This document shows, in pieces, positions 7,589 through 14,854 of a stretch of DNA of 18,376 nt. Below the pieces are notes generated by a model that had not been told where the DNA came from, searched no databases, and saw only the letters and a list, made by a program, of their open reading frames with translations. This stretch comes from Lachnospiraceae bacterium (GTDB lineage Bacteria > Bacillota > Clostridia > Lachnospirales > Lachnospiraceae). The position numbers and the translations under genes were made by a program. The stretch covers positions 1 through 18,376 of the forward strand of contig DNLO01000204.1 of the NCBI GenBank assembly GCA_003488445.1, written 5' to 3'. The stretch's first letter is position 1; every line of letters begins with the position of its first letter.

Positions 7589-8576
7589 CAGTCTTTTTTA
7601 CCTTTTCTATGCCGTCGCTGTATCCGCTTCCGGTCGATGCGCCTGCCTCCATCCTTCGTATACGGTACTGCACATCCTCCAGGATCTTGCGGTTGGCCGC
7701 TATGATATCTGCCTGGAGTCCCAGTATGAAGGTCATGAAGCCTATCATTATCAGCATGGATGCTATGATCAGAGACTGAGTATGTCCGGCACCGTTCCCT
7801 CCGGCAAAGAAGACAAGAAACCTTATGACATATGCCATACCTATCACAAAGGGTATGAGCCCGCAGATGCTGAAGAACGTCAGCGGCCTGTACATCAGAA
7901 ATGCCCTGATGATGGTGAGCATGGATTTCTTGACGTATCCGCCCATGCTGTGGAAGAGCCTCGACTTCCTGAGCTCGGGATTGGTGCGGACGGGAACGGA
8001 GGTGATGGCCATCCGGTTCCTTCCGGCCTGGACTATTGTCTCCAGCGTGTATGTGTACTGGTTCACCACGTTCAGATGCATCGCCGCATCCCTCGAAAAT
8101 GCTCTGAACCCCGAGGGTGCATCGGGGATGTCCGTGTCCGATGCCTTCCTTACCACATAGCTGCCGAGGTGCTGCAGCTTCTTTTTGAGAGGAGAGAAGT
8201 GATCGATATCATCGATGGGCCTCTCACCTATCACTATCTCTGCCTCTTTATCCAGGATCGGTCTCACCAGCTTCTCTATGTCGTCTCCGCAGTACTGGTT
8301 GTCGGCATCGGTATTGACTATGATGTCTGCCCCGTTGCGGATACAGGCATCCAGCCCTGCCATGAACCCCTTCGCGAGTCCCTTGTTGCGGGGGAAGCTC
8401 ACTACGTAGTTCACACCCCAGTCCTTTGCCACCTGCACGGTGTCGTCCTTGCTGCCGTCATTTATGATGAGATACTCTATCTCGTCTATGCCGTCAATAT
8501 GCTTTGGCAGGGCATCCAGTGCTATGGTGAGTGTTCCTGCTTCGTTATAACAGGGTATCTGGATAATAAGTTTCAT
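7569..8576 (-). CDS. Membrane GT2 glycosyltransferase, polyprenyl-phosphate sugar synthase type
   Basis: A 335-residue protein. The catalytic domain covers about residues 1-220, with IIQIPCYNEAGTL, INDGSKDDT, the DxD motif NTDADNQY (about 88-95) and PSGFRAFSRDAA. Two predicted membrane helices follow at about 232-257 and 267-289, then a short Gly/Ser-rich tail. This plan matches DPM/ArnC-like enzymes that load a sugar onto undecaprenyl phosphate, so it may supply a lipid-linked sugar rather than extend the chain. The start ATG overlaps the upstream GT2 stop by 4 nt (ATGA). It differs clearly in sequence from the adjacent membrane GT2, so it is not a recent duplicate. Confidence 0.9.
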   Translation of the reverse strand: MKLIIQIPCYNEAGTLTIALDALPKHIDGIDEIEYLIINDGSKDDTVQVAKDWGVNYVVSFPRNKGLAKGFMAGLDACIRNGADIIVNTDADNQYCGDDIEKLVRPILDKEAEIVIGERPIDDIDHFSPLKKKLQHLGSYVVRKASDTDIPDAPSGFRAFSRDAAMHLNVVNQYTYTLETIVQAGRNRMAITSVPVRTNPELRKSRLFHSMGGYVKKSMLTIIRAFLMYRPLTFFSICGLIPFVIGMAYVIRFLVFFAGGNGAGHTQSLIIASMLIMIGFMTFILGLQADIIAANRKILEDVQYRIRRMEAGASTGSGYSDGIEKVKKTDGNGDS

Positions 8577-9526
8577 TTCTCGTCCTCATCAGATGTCTTT
8601 TTTGCTATGTATATTGGTCTGTGCTTGGATTCCAGATAGGCCTTGGACAGATACTGCCCGATGACGCCCATACAGAAGAGCTGTATACCTGCCACCAGCA
8701 GTATGATACATACCATGGATGACCACCCGCTCGTCGGATCTCCGAAGGCCAGTTTCTTCACTATGATGAACAGGATGCCTATAAAGGATATGGCAGACAT
8801 CAGAAGACCGAACCAGGTCGCCATAGACAGTGGTATCGTCGAAAAGCCTATGATACCCTCAAGGGCATACTTGAACAGCTTCCAGAATGACCATTTGGTC
8901 TCTCCGGCCACTCTCTCCACGTTCTCGAACTCTATCCATTTGGTATCGAAACCGATCCAGCCGTAGATACCCTTCGTGAATCTGTTGTATTCCTTCATAC
9001 CCACTATCGTATCTATCATGCGGCGGTTCATGATCCTGTAGTCTCTGGCACCGTCCACTATATCGGCGGCGCTCATCCTGTTGATCAGTCTGTAGAACAT
9101 GCGGGCAAAGAAAGATCTGAGAGGAGGCTCTCCTTTTCGCGTGACCCTTCTTGTCGCTGCGGAATCATAACCCTCCTCCACGACTGCCCTGTAGAGATCG
9201 GGGAGCAGCGCCGGAGGATCCTGCATGTCTGCATCCATGGTGACGGCGAGATCTCCTCTGGCATTCGAAAGGCCTGCATAGAGTCCCGCCTCTTTGCCGA
9301 AGTTACGGCTGAAGGAGACATAGCGTACTCTTTTGTCCTTTTCTCTCAGGCCCTCTATCACAGCCAGCGTATCGTCTTTGCTTCCGTCATCTATGAAAAG
9401 GTATTCGAACTCCAGGTCCTGCCAGACAGCCTTCATCTCGTCAGAGACCTTTACGATCGCATCATAGAAATAAGGCAATGCCTCCTGCTCGTTGTAGCAC
9501 GGTACTATCACACTCAAAAGACTCAT
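8573..9526 (-). CDS. Membrane GT2 glycosyltransferase, GtrB/YkoT-like (bactoprenol glucosyltransferase type)
   Basis: A 317-residue protein with SVIVPCYNEQEALPYFY, IDDGSKDDT, SFSRNFGKEAGLYAGL and TMDADMQDPP (about 97-105), the signature set of GtrB/CsbB/YkoT-like enzymes. Two membrane helices lie at about 233-258 and 269-292, ending in GVIGQYLSKAYLE. Known members transfer glucose or another hexose from UDP-sugar to undecaprenyl phosphate on the inner leaflet. Such enzymes often work with a GtrA flippase and a GT-C transferase; neither is in the window. The start ATG overlaps the U32 stop (ATGA), with AGGAG 9 nt upstream. It is the first glycan gene after the housekeeping genes. Confidence 0.92.
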   Translation of the reverse strand: MSLLSVIVPCYNEQEALPYFYDAIVKVSDEMKAVWQDLEFEYLFIDDGSKDDTLAVIEGLREKDKRVRYVSFSRNFGKEAGLYAGLSNARGDLAVTMDADMQDPPALLPDLYRAVVEEGYDSAATRRVTRKGEPPLRSFFARMFYRLINRMSAADIVDGARDYRIMNRRMIDTIVGMKEYNRFTKGIYGWIGFDTKWIEFENVERVAGETKWSFWKLFKYALEGIIGFSTIPLSMATWFGLLMSAISFIGILFIIVKKLAFGDPTSGWSSMVCIILLVAGIQLFCMGVIGQYLSKAYLESKHRPIYIAKKTSDEDEK

Positions 9527-10749
9527 GTATTCCGTCTCCTCAATATATCATATTCCTCGGGGAACGCACTGAGTGTCACCCTCAGCTCCTGTCCGGGATG
9601 CGGTGCCGATGTCTGCGCAGTGCCTTCCGCATCGCTTATCGCTTCCACCCGGCATGTGGTATTCTCTCCGTCAGGGCGCATTATCTCTATCTCTTCTCCC
9701 ACCGTAAACTTATTCTTCTGATGCAGCATGAAGGATCCGTCCTCCGCCACTTCTTCCACATGCCCGAGATAGGTATACTCGGTCACATATGTATTGGAAT
9801 CGTATATCTGCGAATCAGCCCCGGGCTTGCCGAAGAAGAATCCGGTAGTGAAGCTCCTGGTCGTACACTTGCCTATCTCTTCCCTGTACCACTCCATATT
9901 CTCCCGGTACTTTTCGGGAGACTCGAAATAATCGTCTATCGCATGGCGGTAGGTCCTGGCCACACAGGCCACATACAGAGCCGTCTTCATCCGTCCCTCT
10001 ACCTTGAAGGAATCGATACCCGCATCCACCAGCTCCGGGATATGCTCTATCATGCACAGGTCCTTGCTGTTCATGATATAAGTCCCCCGCTCGTTCTCAT
10101 ATACAGGCATATACTCTCCGGGGCGGGTCTCCTCTTCCAGGACATATCTCCACCGGCAGGGATGTGTGCATTCACCCTTGTTCGCATCACGTCCTGTCAT
10201 ATAGTTGGACAGCAGGCATCTCCCGGAATATGAGATGCACATGGCTCCGTGTACAAAGCACTCCAGCTCGACCCTGCCCGATATGTGCTCCTTGATCTCT
10301 TTCAGCTCGGCAAGAGACAGCTCCCTGCCCGCAACGACGCGTTTCGCTCCCTGGTTGCCCCAGAATTCAAACGTCCTGTAGTTGGTGTTGTTCGCCTGGG
10401 TCGATATATGCACGTCTATGTCAGGGCAGATCTCCCTTGCCGTCATGAGCATTCCGGGATCCGCGATGATGAGTGCATCCGGTGCCAGCTCTGCCAGCTC
10501 CCTGAAGTACGTATCCGCTTCATCCAGATCGCTGTCGTGTGCAAGGATGTTGGCCGTCACGTGGACCCTGACTCCATGGTCATGGGCAAAGCGTATGCCC
10601 TCAGCCATTTCCTCCTTTGAGAAGTTCCTGGCCCCGGCTCTCAGTGAGAATGCCTCTCCGCCTATGTATACGGCATCTGCACCGTAGATCACCGCTGTCT
10701 TTAATTCTTCCGGTCCCTTTGCCGGGCACAGAAGCTCCGGTTTCTTCAT
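9523..10749 (-). CDS. trhP: U32 family protein, probable tRNA uridine 5-hydroxylase TrhP
   Basis: A 408-residue protein. The U32 signature ECFVHGAMCISYSGRC (about 163-178), with Cys171 and Cys178 and further cysteines at about 194, 198 and 232, fits the Fe-S cluster type U32 proteins. It begins with the typical KPELLCPAKGPEELKTAV, and the C-terminal beta domain is present. TrhP (YegQ; YrrN/YrrO in Bacillus) uses prephenate to form 5-hydroxyuridine at tRNA position 34, although databases still call the family 'peptidase U32'. The gene directly upstream is a TrmR-like methyltransferase that would act on this product, which strongly supports the tRNA role. The ATG overlaps its stop by 4 nt, with GAGGGAG upstream. 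Only one U32 gene is present here, whereas Bacillus has two. Confidence 0.92.
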   Translation of the reverse strand: MKKPELLCPAKGPEELKTAVIYGADAVYIGGEAFSLRAGARNFSKEEMAEGIRFAHDHGVRVHVTANILAHDSDLDEADTYFRELAELAPDALIIADPGMLMTAREICPDIDVHISTQANNTNYRTFEFWGNQGAKRVVAGRELSLAELKEIKEHISGRVELECFVHGAMCISYSGRCLLSNYMTGRDANKGECTHPCRWRYVLEEETRPGEYMPVYENERGTYIMNSKDLCMIEHIPELVDAGIDSFKVEGRMKTALYVACVARTYRHAIDDYFESPEKYRENMEWYREEIGKCTTRSFTTGFFFGKPGADSQIYDSNTYVTEYTYLGHVEEVAEDGSFMLHQKNKFTVGEEIEIMRPDGENTTCRVEAISDAEGTAQTSAPHPGQELRVTLSAFPEEYDILRRRNT

Positions 10750-11387
10750 CGCTCCCTCACTGAAAATGTGATGCCGTCTCCCACGGGGATCAGTGATGTC
10801 ACCAGCCTGTCGTCTCCCGTGATATCATCCAGAAACTCCCTGATCCTTTTGTGTATGGTCCGGTCTCTTCTTTCTACCAGATATCTGGACTCGATGATCT
10901 CTCCGTCCATGAGGATATTGTCTGCTATGATCACGGATCCCGCAGCCGTGAGCCTCATGGCCTCCTTAAGATAGTCCGGGTACTGTCCCTTGGCCGCATC
11001 GATGAAGACCATATCATAGGGTCCGGTGAGACTCTTCATTGTCTCCGATGCATCCCCTTTTATCAGGGAGATCCTGTCCGTAAGCCCCGCCTCTTTTATG
11101 TTCGCTTCGGCGATGGCATATCTCGGTTCCCAGTCCTCCAATGTGTCTATCCGCTCGATCCCTTCAAAGGATCCTGCCATGCATATGGCCGAATAACCCG
11201 CTGCCGTTCCGAGCTCCAATACCAGATGGGGTCTGACAAGAGCCGTCACAGTCCTTAGGAACATCGCAGTCTCCGGTCTGATGAGCGGTACGCCTGCGCT
11301 CTCGCACTCCGAACGGATCCTTTGCAGCAGTTCATCTTCTTCGGCCGCATATCCCCGGATGAAATCCGAGATCCTTTTATTATCCAT
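10746..11387 (-). CDS. trmR: Class I SAM O-methyltransferase, probable tRNA 5-hydroxyuridine methyltransferase TrmR
   Basis: A 213-residue COMT-like enzyme, the length expected for TrmR (YrrM). SAM-binding motif I is LVLELGTAAGYSAI (about 55-68). The metal site is suggested by D130 in FIDAAKGQY and D156-N157 in IIADNIL. In Bacillus TrmR converts 5-hydroxyuridine 34 to 5-methoxyuridine in several tRNAs. The next gene is a U32 protein of the type that makes 5-hydroxyuridine, so the two would form consecutive steps. The ATG at 11387 overlaps the MltG-like gene by 8 nt and has GAGGAGG directly upstream. A generic O-methyltransferase with another substrate cannot be excluded from sequence alone. 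Confidence 0.9.
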   Translation of the reverse strand: MDNKRISDFIRGYAAEEDELLQRIRSECESAGVPLIRPETAMFLRTVTALVRPHLVLELGTAAGYSAICMAGSFEGIERIDTLEDWEPRYAIAEANIKEAGLTDRISLIKGDASETMKSLTGPYDMVFIDAAKGQYPDYLKEAMRLTAAGSVIIADNILMDGEIIESRYLVERRDRTIHKRIREFLDDITGDDRLVTSLIPVGDGITFSVRER

Positions 11388-11778
11388 CCTCCTCCGGCTC
11401 CTCTTTGGCCGTAGGAGCCATGACCTCCATCATTTCCTCTGCGGTCATGGAGGTGTTGAGTGTATATGTCCCGGGCTCCAGCTTGTCGTGATAGTCTGAC
11501 AGTCTCTCCTGCAGAATGAAGAGCTTGTCATCCCTTATGAGCCCATAGCCCTTCAGCAGCTCTCCGGTCTCTGCCACGGAGCTTCCCATAGGTATAGTCA
11601 CGACTACGTCCACTCCGTCTCCCTCTGCCATGGGGGGTTCCGAGTAGATCCTGTATCCGTAGTCATAGGCTGCAAGGCACACTTTCCTCACTCCCCATAT
11701 CACGACCACGAGGATGCAGGCCCTCACTATGAAATTCAGAATGCCCAGTATTATGGATCTTATCGTCTTGATGTTCAT
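11380..11778 (-). CDS. Short MltG/YceG-like membrane protein lacking the catalytic domain
   Basis: Only 132 residues. An N-terminal membrane helix (about 11-34) is followed by a LysM-like segment with VVTIPMGSSVAETGELL and GLIRDDKLFILQ, then PGTYTLNTSMTAEEMMEVM. This pattern matches the N-terminal part of MltG (Bacillus YrrL), and the gene sits exactly where yrrL does, between the ruvX/yrzB group and trmR. Full MltG has some 330-380 residues and an endolytic transglycosylase domain with a catalytic Glu. That domain is absent, and no remnant follows because trmR begins inside the last codons. The protein ends in an acidic tail (KEEPEEDG). Inferred: a membrane-anchored, peptidoglycan-facing protein that cannot cut glycan strands itself. 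The start at 11778 lies 5 nt after the ylbF stop, with a weak ribosome site. Confidence 0.82.
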   Translation of the reverse strand: MNIKTIRSIILGILNFIVRACILVVVIWGVRKVCLAAYDYGYRIYSEPPMAEGDGVDVVVTIPMGSSVAETGELLKGYGLIRDDKLFILQERLSDYHDKLEPGTYTLNTSMTAEEMMEVMAPTAKEEPEEDG

Positions 11779-11783
11779 ATCGT

Positions 11784-12116
11784 CTAAAAGTTGATCTCCG
11801 TCATCAGTCTGTCAAAGAAATTCTGCATCATGTGGAAGAAGGTCCATTCCGTCATCAGGAAATCATATACCTCGGGAGTCTCCAGCAGATCTTCGTTACG
11901 TCTTCTCAGATCCTCCATCCTTTCGTATATATCCTCATGCTCCGGTGCATGCTGAAGGAAATAGTTCTCTTTTCTGAACTGTATTGTCCTGTCGAAGAGC
12001 TCGGGCTTCCTGTGGAGCACCTCCACCATGTGCATGTAGTCCTTGTATTCCTGTGTTTCCCTGATCAGATCAGCGAAACCGTCTATGCATTCCAGCAGCT
12101 CTTTTTCCGTAGTCAC
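11784..12116 (-). CDS. ylbF: YlbF/YmcA family protein
   Basis: A 110-residue, almost wholly helical and charged protein with the YlbF-type pattern: an N-terminal helix with IRETQEYKDY, a middle FRKENY segment and a C-terminal aromatic helix (WTFFHMMQNFFDRLM). In Bacillus YlbF forms the Y-complex with YmcA and YaaT, which adjusts RNase Y activity and mRNA maturation. Here it follows the RNase J gene by 36 nt, which suggests an mRNA-decay role. The start is a GTG at 12116 with AGAGG 6 nt upstream; no ATG fits. Whether it pairs with partners elsewhere in the genome cannot be seen. Confidence 0.85.
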   Translation of the reverse strand: MTTEKELLECIDGFADLIRETQEYKDYMHMVEVLHRKPELFDRTIQFRKENYFLQHAPEHEDIYERMEDLRRRNEDLLETPEVYDFLMTEWTFFHMMQNFFDRLMTEINF

Positions 12117-12152
12117 TATCCGCCTCTTTCCGTCTATTCCGACCCCTGCCGG

Positions 12153-13835
12153 TCAGATATCCATGATCACCGGCAGTATCATGGGACGTCTCTTTGTCTT
12201 CTGCCATATATATCCCGACAGCTTCTCTCTAAGCTCCTGTCTTATCTTGCCCCAGTCTGTCACATTCCTGTCCTGCAGGTCTTCCATCGTCTCTTCGAGC
12301 ACATCTATGGCATCCTCCATCAGGGCATCTGCTTCTCTCACATACACGAAGCCTCTGGACACTATGTCCGGGCCCGAGAGCACCTGGTTGGTACCTCTCT
12401 CCATGGCCATTGCAATCACTACCACGCCGTCCTCTGCCAGATGCTGTCTGTCATGCAGGACTGCCGAACCTACGTCTCCCACTCCGAGTCCGTCCACATA
12501 TACCGCTCCGGTGTGCACATGTCCCGCTATCTCGGGTCTGGTGTCATCATCGGCGATCTCCAGCACATCTCCGGAGTGGAGCATCAGTATATGTGCGGGA
12601 TCGTATCCCAGCTCTTTGGCTATCCTGCCCTGCGCATGCCTGTGTCTGAGCTCCCCGTGGATCGGGATGGCATATCTTGGCTTCACCAGCGAGTAGATGA
12701 GCTTGATCTCCTCGCGGCAGGCATGTCCCGACACATGGACATCCTGGAATATGACCTCGGCACCCTTATCCTCCAGGTCGTTTATGACCTTGTCCACGGC
12801 TTTTTCGTTTCCGGGTATGGGTGTGGAGGAGAACACTATCGTATCCGTGGGCTTGATCGTGATCTTTTTGTGCAGGCTCTGTGCCATCCTCGACAGCGCC
12901 GCCATCGACTCACCCTGAGATCCCGTAGTTATGATCACTGTCCTCTCGTCCGGATAGTTCTTCAGATCGTTAAGATCCACCAACGTGTTTTCCGGCACCC
13001 TTATATATCCGAGCTCCGTGGCTGTCTCTATGACATTCACCATGGACCGCCCCTCCACGGCTACCTTCCTGCCATACTTGCATGCCGTGTTTATTATCTG
13101 CTGCACTCTGTCCACGTTGGATGCGAAGGTGGCTATGATCAGCCTGGAGTCTTTGTGGTCGCCGAAGATCTCCTCGAATATCTTGCCTATGGTCCCTTCG
13201 GATCTTGTGAATCCGTCCCTTTCTGCATTGGTCGAATCGCACATCAGAGCCAGTACACCCTTCTTGCCTATCTCGCCGAATCTCTGCAGATCTATGGCGT
13301 CTCCGTAGACAGGTGTATAGTCCACCTTGAAGTCTCCGGTATGTATGACTATCCCGGCCGGACTGTATATCGCAAGCGCCGCAGCATCCACTATGGAGTG
13401 GTTTGTCTTGATGAACTCTATGCGGAACTGACCGAGGTTTATCGACTGACCGTGCGAGATCACTTTCCTCTTCACGGTCTTCAGCATATTGTGTTCCTCG
13501 AGCTTCCTGTCTATCAGCGCTATCGTGAGCTTTGTTGCATATATGGGCGCATTGACCTTCTGCAGCACATAGGGCAGGGCACCTATGTGATCCTCGTGGC
13601 CATGGGTGATCACATATCCCTTTACCTTGTCTATGTTCTCTTCCAGATAGCTCACATCCGGGATACACAGATCCACGCCCAGCATATCGTCCTCCGGAAA
13701 TGCAAGACCGCAGTCCACGACGACGATAGAATCCTCATATTCGAAGGCTGTGATATTCAGGCCGATCTGCTCGAGGCCTCCCAGCGGAATGATCCTTAGC
13801 TTCGAATGAGGCAAATCCATATTCGGTTTTTTCAA
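12153..13835 (-). CDS. rnj: Ribonuclease J
   Basis: 560 residues, the normal size of RNase J, a 5'-3' exo- and endoribonuclease that matures and degrades RNA in the cytoplasm. The metallo-beta-lactamase motif THGHEDHIGALPYVL has His78, His80, Asp82 and His83 as zinc ligands. TNHSIVDA (about 144-151) and IVIHTGDFK (about 162-170) carry further metal ligands. The beta-CASP part includes TTGSQGE and the VHVSGHAC and IPIHGELRH segments, and a C-terminal domain follows. The start is a TTG at 13835, placed by AAGGAG 9 nt upstream; the next ATG at 13820 would be 24 nt from that site. The preceding DUF1292 stop lies inside the ribosome site, so the two genes are coupled. Confidence 0.96.
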   Translation of the reverse strand: MKKPNMDLPHSKLRIIPLGGLEQIGLNITAFEYEDSIVVVDCGLAFPEDDMLGVDLCIPDVSYLEENIDKVKGYVITHGHEDHIGALPYVLQKVNAPIYATKLTIALIDRKLEEHNMLKTVKRKVISHGQSINLGQFRIEFIKTNHSIVDAAALAIYSPAGIVIHTGDFKVDYTPVYGDAIDLQRFGEIGKKGVLALMCDSTNAERDGFTRSEGTIGKIFEEIFGDHKDSRLIIATFASNVDRVQQIINTACKYGRKVAVEGRSMVNVIETATELGYIRVPENTLVDLNDLKNYPDERTVIITTGSQGESMAALSRMAQSLHKKITIKPTDTIVFSSTPIPGNEKAVDKVINDLEDKGAEVIFQDVHVSGHACREEIKLIYSLVKPRYAIPIHGELRHRHAQGRIAKELGYDPAHILMLHSGDVLEIADDDTRPEIAGHVHTGAVYVDGLGVGDVGSAVLHDRQHLAEDGVVVIAMAMERGTNQVLSGPDIVSRGFVYVREADALMEDAIDVLEETMEDLQDRNVTDWGKIRQELREKLSGYIWQKTKRRPMILPVIMDI

Positions 13836-13844
13836 ACTACTATA

Positions 13845-13850
13845 CTCCTT
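13845..13850 (-). promoter_or_regulatory. Ribosome binding site that fixes the TTG start of rnj
   Basis: AAGGAG lies 9 nt before the TTG at 13835 and overlaps the TAA stop of the DUF1292 gene by one base (TAAAGGAG). No other strong site serves the ATG at 13820, so the TTG start is favoured. Confidence 0.75.
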
Positions 13851-14101
13851 TAGATTAATGTAATGTCCTGGTCTCCGAGCAGCTCAGCGAACACGCCGGC
13901 CACAGCCTCGTATTCACTGTCGGTCAGCTCCTCGGTATATGAAGCGGTCTCCTCATCCTCATCGGAGAAGACCTCTTTTAATATTCGTGCGTTGTCCTCT
14001 TCATCCGCCACGAGTATGTACGTATTGCCGCCCAGTGTGGTGCTCTCTACCACATCGTACTCTGTCTCCACACCGGTCTCGTCTGTAAATATTATGCTCA
14101 T
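13850..14101 (-). CDS. yrzB: DUF1292 family protein (YrzB-like)
   Basis: A small acidic protein of 83 residues that starts with the family pattern IIFTDETGVETEYDVVESTT and continues with TYILVADEED. The gene order ruvX-yrzB is conserved in Firmicutes, which supports the call. Its biochemical function is unknown. The ATG at 14101 overlaps the ruvX stop by 4 nt (ATGA), and its stop overlaps the rnj ribosome binding site. Confidence 0.88.
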   Translation of the reverse strand: MSIIFTDETGVETEYDVVESTTLGGNTYILVADEEDNARILKEVFSDEDEETASYTEELTDSEYEAVAGVFAELLGDQDITLI

Positions 14102-14523
14102 TTTCCGTTCTGCCTCAGATAATCTGTCAGGATTATGGCAGCCGCCATGGAGTCTATATGATCCTTGCGGTCTTTCCTGTGAGAGCCTGTCAGCTGTATG
14201 ATCTCGTCTGCCTCGACGGTGGTCAGTCTCTCATCCTGCATTACAACCGAAAGACCTGTACGTCTCGACAGGTCCTCCCCGAATCGTCTGGCCAGCACCG
14301 ATCTGTCACTCTCCGTCCCGTCCATATTAAGGGGAAGGCCTACCACGATACTGCCCACGTCATATTCATCTATCAGTTCGCCTATCCTGCGGTATGTCGC
14401 TCTGAGCTGATGCTCCCTCTCTCTCCTTATCGTCTCCAGGCTGACCGCCGTGAGTCCCAGTCCGTCCGTCACGGCCACGCCCACAGTCCTGGATCCGTAG
14501 TCCAGTGCGAGTATCCTCTTCAT
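14098..14523 (-). CDS. ruvX: RuvX/YqgF, putative pre-16S rRNA nuclease and Holliday junction resolvase
   Basis: 141 residues with an RNase H-like fold. N-terminal RILALDYGSRTVGVAV supplies Asp8. VVGLPLNMDG, MQDERLTTVEA (Glu98) and DHIDSMAAAIIL (Asp124) provide the other acidic active-site positions. In E. coli YqgF matures the 5' end of 16S rRNA; a recombination role has also been proposed. The gene begins 7 nt after the ireB stop with a weak Shine-Dalgarno, so it probably depends on translation of ireB. Confidence 0.95.
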   Translation of the reverse strand: MKRILALDYGSRTVGVAVTDGLGLTAVSLETIRREREHQLRATYRRIGELIDEYDVGSIVVGLPLNMDGTESDRSVLARRFGEDLSRRTGLSVVMQDERLTTVEADEIIQLTGSHRKDRKDHIDSMAAAIILTDYLRQNGK

Positions 14524-14530
14524 GCTGCCG

Positions 14531-14803
14531 TCACTGAGGATTGCTCCATCCTTTGTTATTGATATAGTCCGTGAGCAGCTCCTCTACCAGCTCGTCGCGC
14601 TCTACCTTCATTATCAGGCTTCTGGCGTTGTTGTGGCTGGTTATGTATGTAGGATCTCCGGACATGATATATCCCACTATCTGATTGACGGGATTGTATC
14701 CTTTCTCCGTGAGCGCCTCATACACAGCCTGAAGTACTACTCTTACTCCTGTTTCCGGCTCTGTCTCCACCTTAAAAAACTGTGTGCTTCCTATGTCCTT
14801 CAT
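14531..14803 (-). CDS. ireB: IreB/ReoM family regulatory phosphoprotein
   Basis: 90 residues with the family core [19 protein letters not shown] and [17 protein letters not shown]. IreB (Enterococcus) and ReoM (Listeria) are phosphorylated by a PASTA-domain Ser/Thr kinase and control ClpCP-dependent turnover of MurA, hence peptidoglycan synthesis. The start is set at the ATG at 14803, which has GGAG 6 nt upstream. This places a threonine at residue 7 ([10 protein letters not shown]), matching the phosphorylated Thr7 of Listeria ReoM as I recall it. ATGs at 14830 and 14815 lack good ribosome sites. It is the first gene of the long operon, behind the promoter at 14855-14883. Confidence 0.93.
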   Translation of the reverse strand: MKDIGSTQFFKVETEPETGVRVVLQAVYEALTEKGYNPVNQIVGYIMSGDPTYITSHNNARSLIMKVERDELVEELLTDYINNKGWSNPQ

Positions 14804-14809
14804 TCCTGT

Positions 14810-14813
14810 CTCC
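14810..14813 (-). promoter_or_regulatory. Shine-Dalgarno site deciding the ireB start
   Basis: GGAG lies 6 nt before the ATG at 14803. The two upstream in-frame ATGs (14830, 14815) have no comparable site, so the shorter protein is preferred. Confidence 0.6.
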
Positions 14814-14854
14814 ATTCTGTATGCTGACATCAGATTCAGCCCATAATCCTGTAT

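Noticed and set aside
227..9526. Recent horizontal acquisition of the glycan cluster
   Set aside because: I see no mobile elements, tRNA or repeats at the borders, and by eye codon use (many AGA/AGG) resembles that of the housekeeping genes. Composition was not computed, so this is only a lack of evidence.
12970..13668. Minus-strand 232-codon frame inside rnj
   Set aside because: It lies in another frame of the RNase J gene, and its Arg/His-rich composition looks non-coding.
11832..13799. Very long plus-strand open frame (655 codons) opposite rnj and ylbF
   Set aside because: The minus strand holds RNase J with full catalytic motifs. The antisense translation is rich in His, Tyr, Leu and Cys without domain pattern, typical of a shadow frame.
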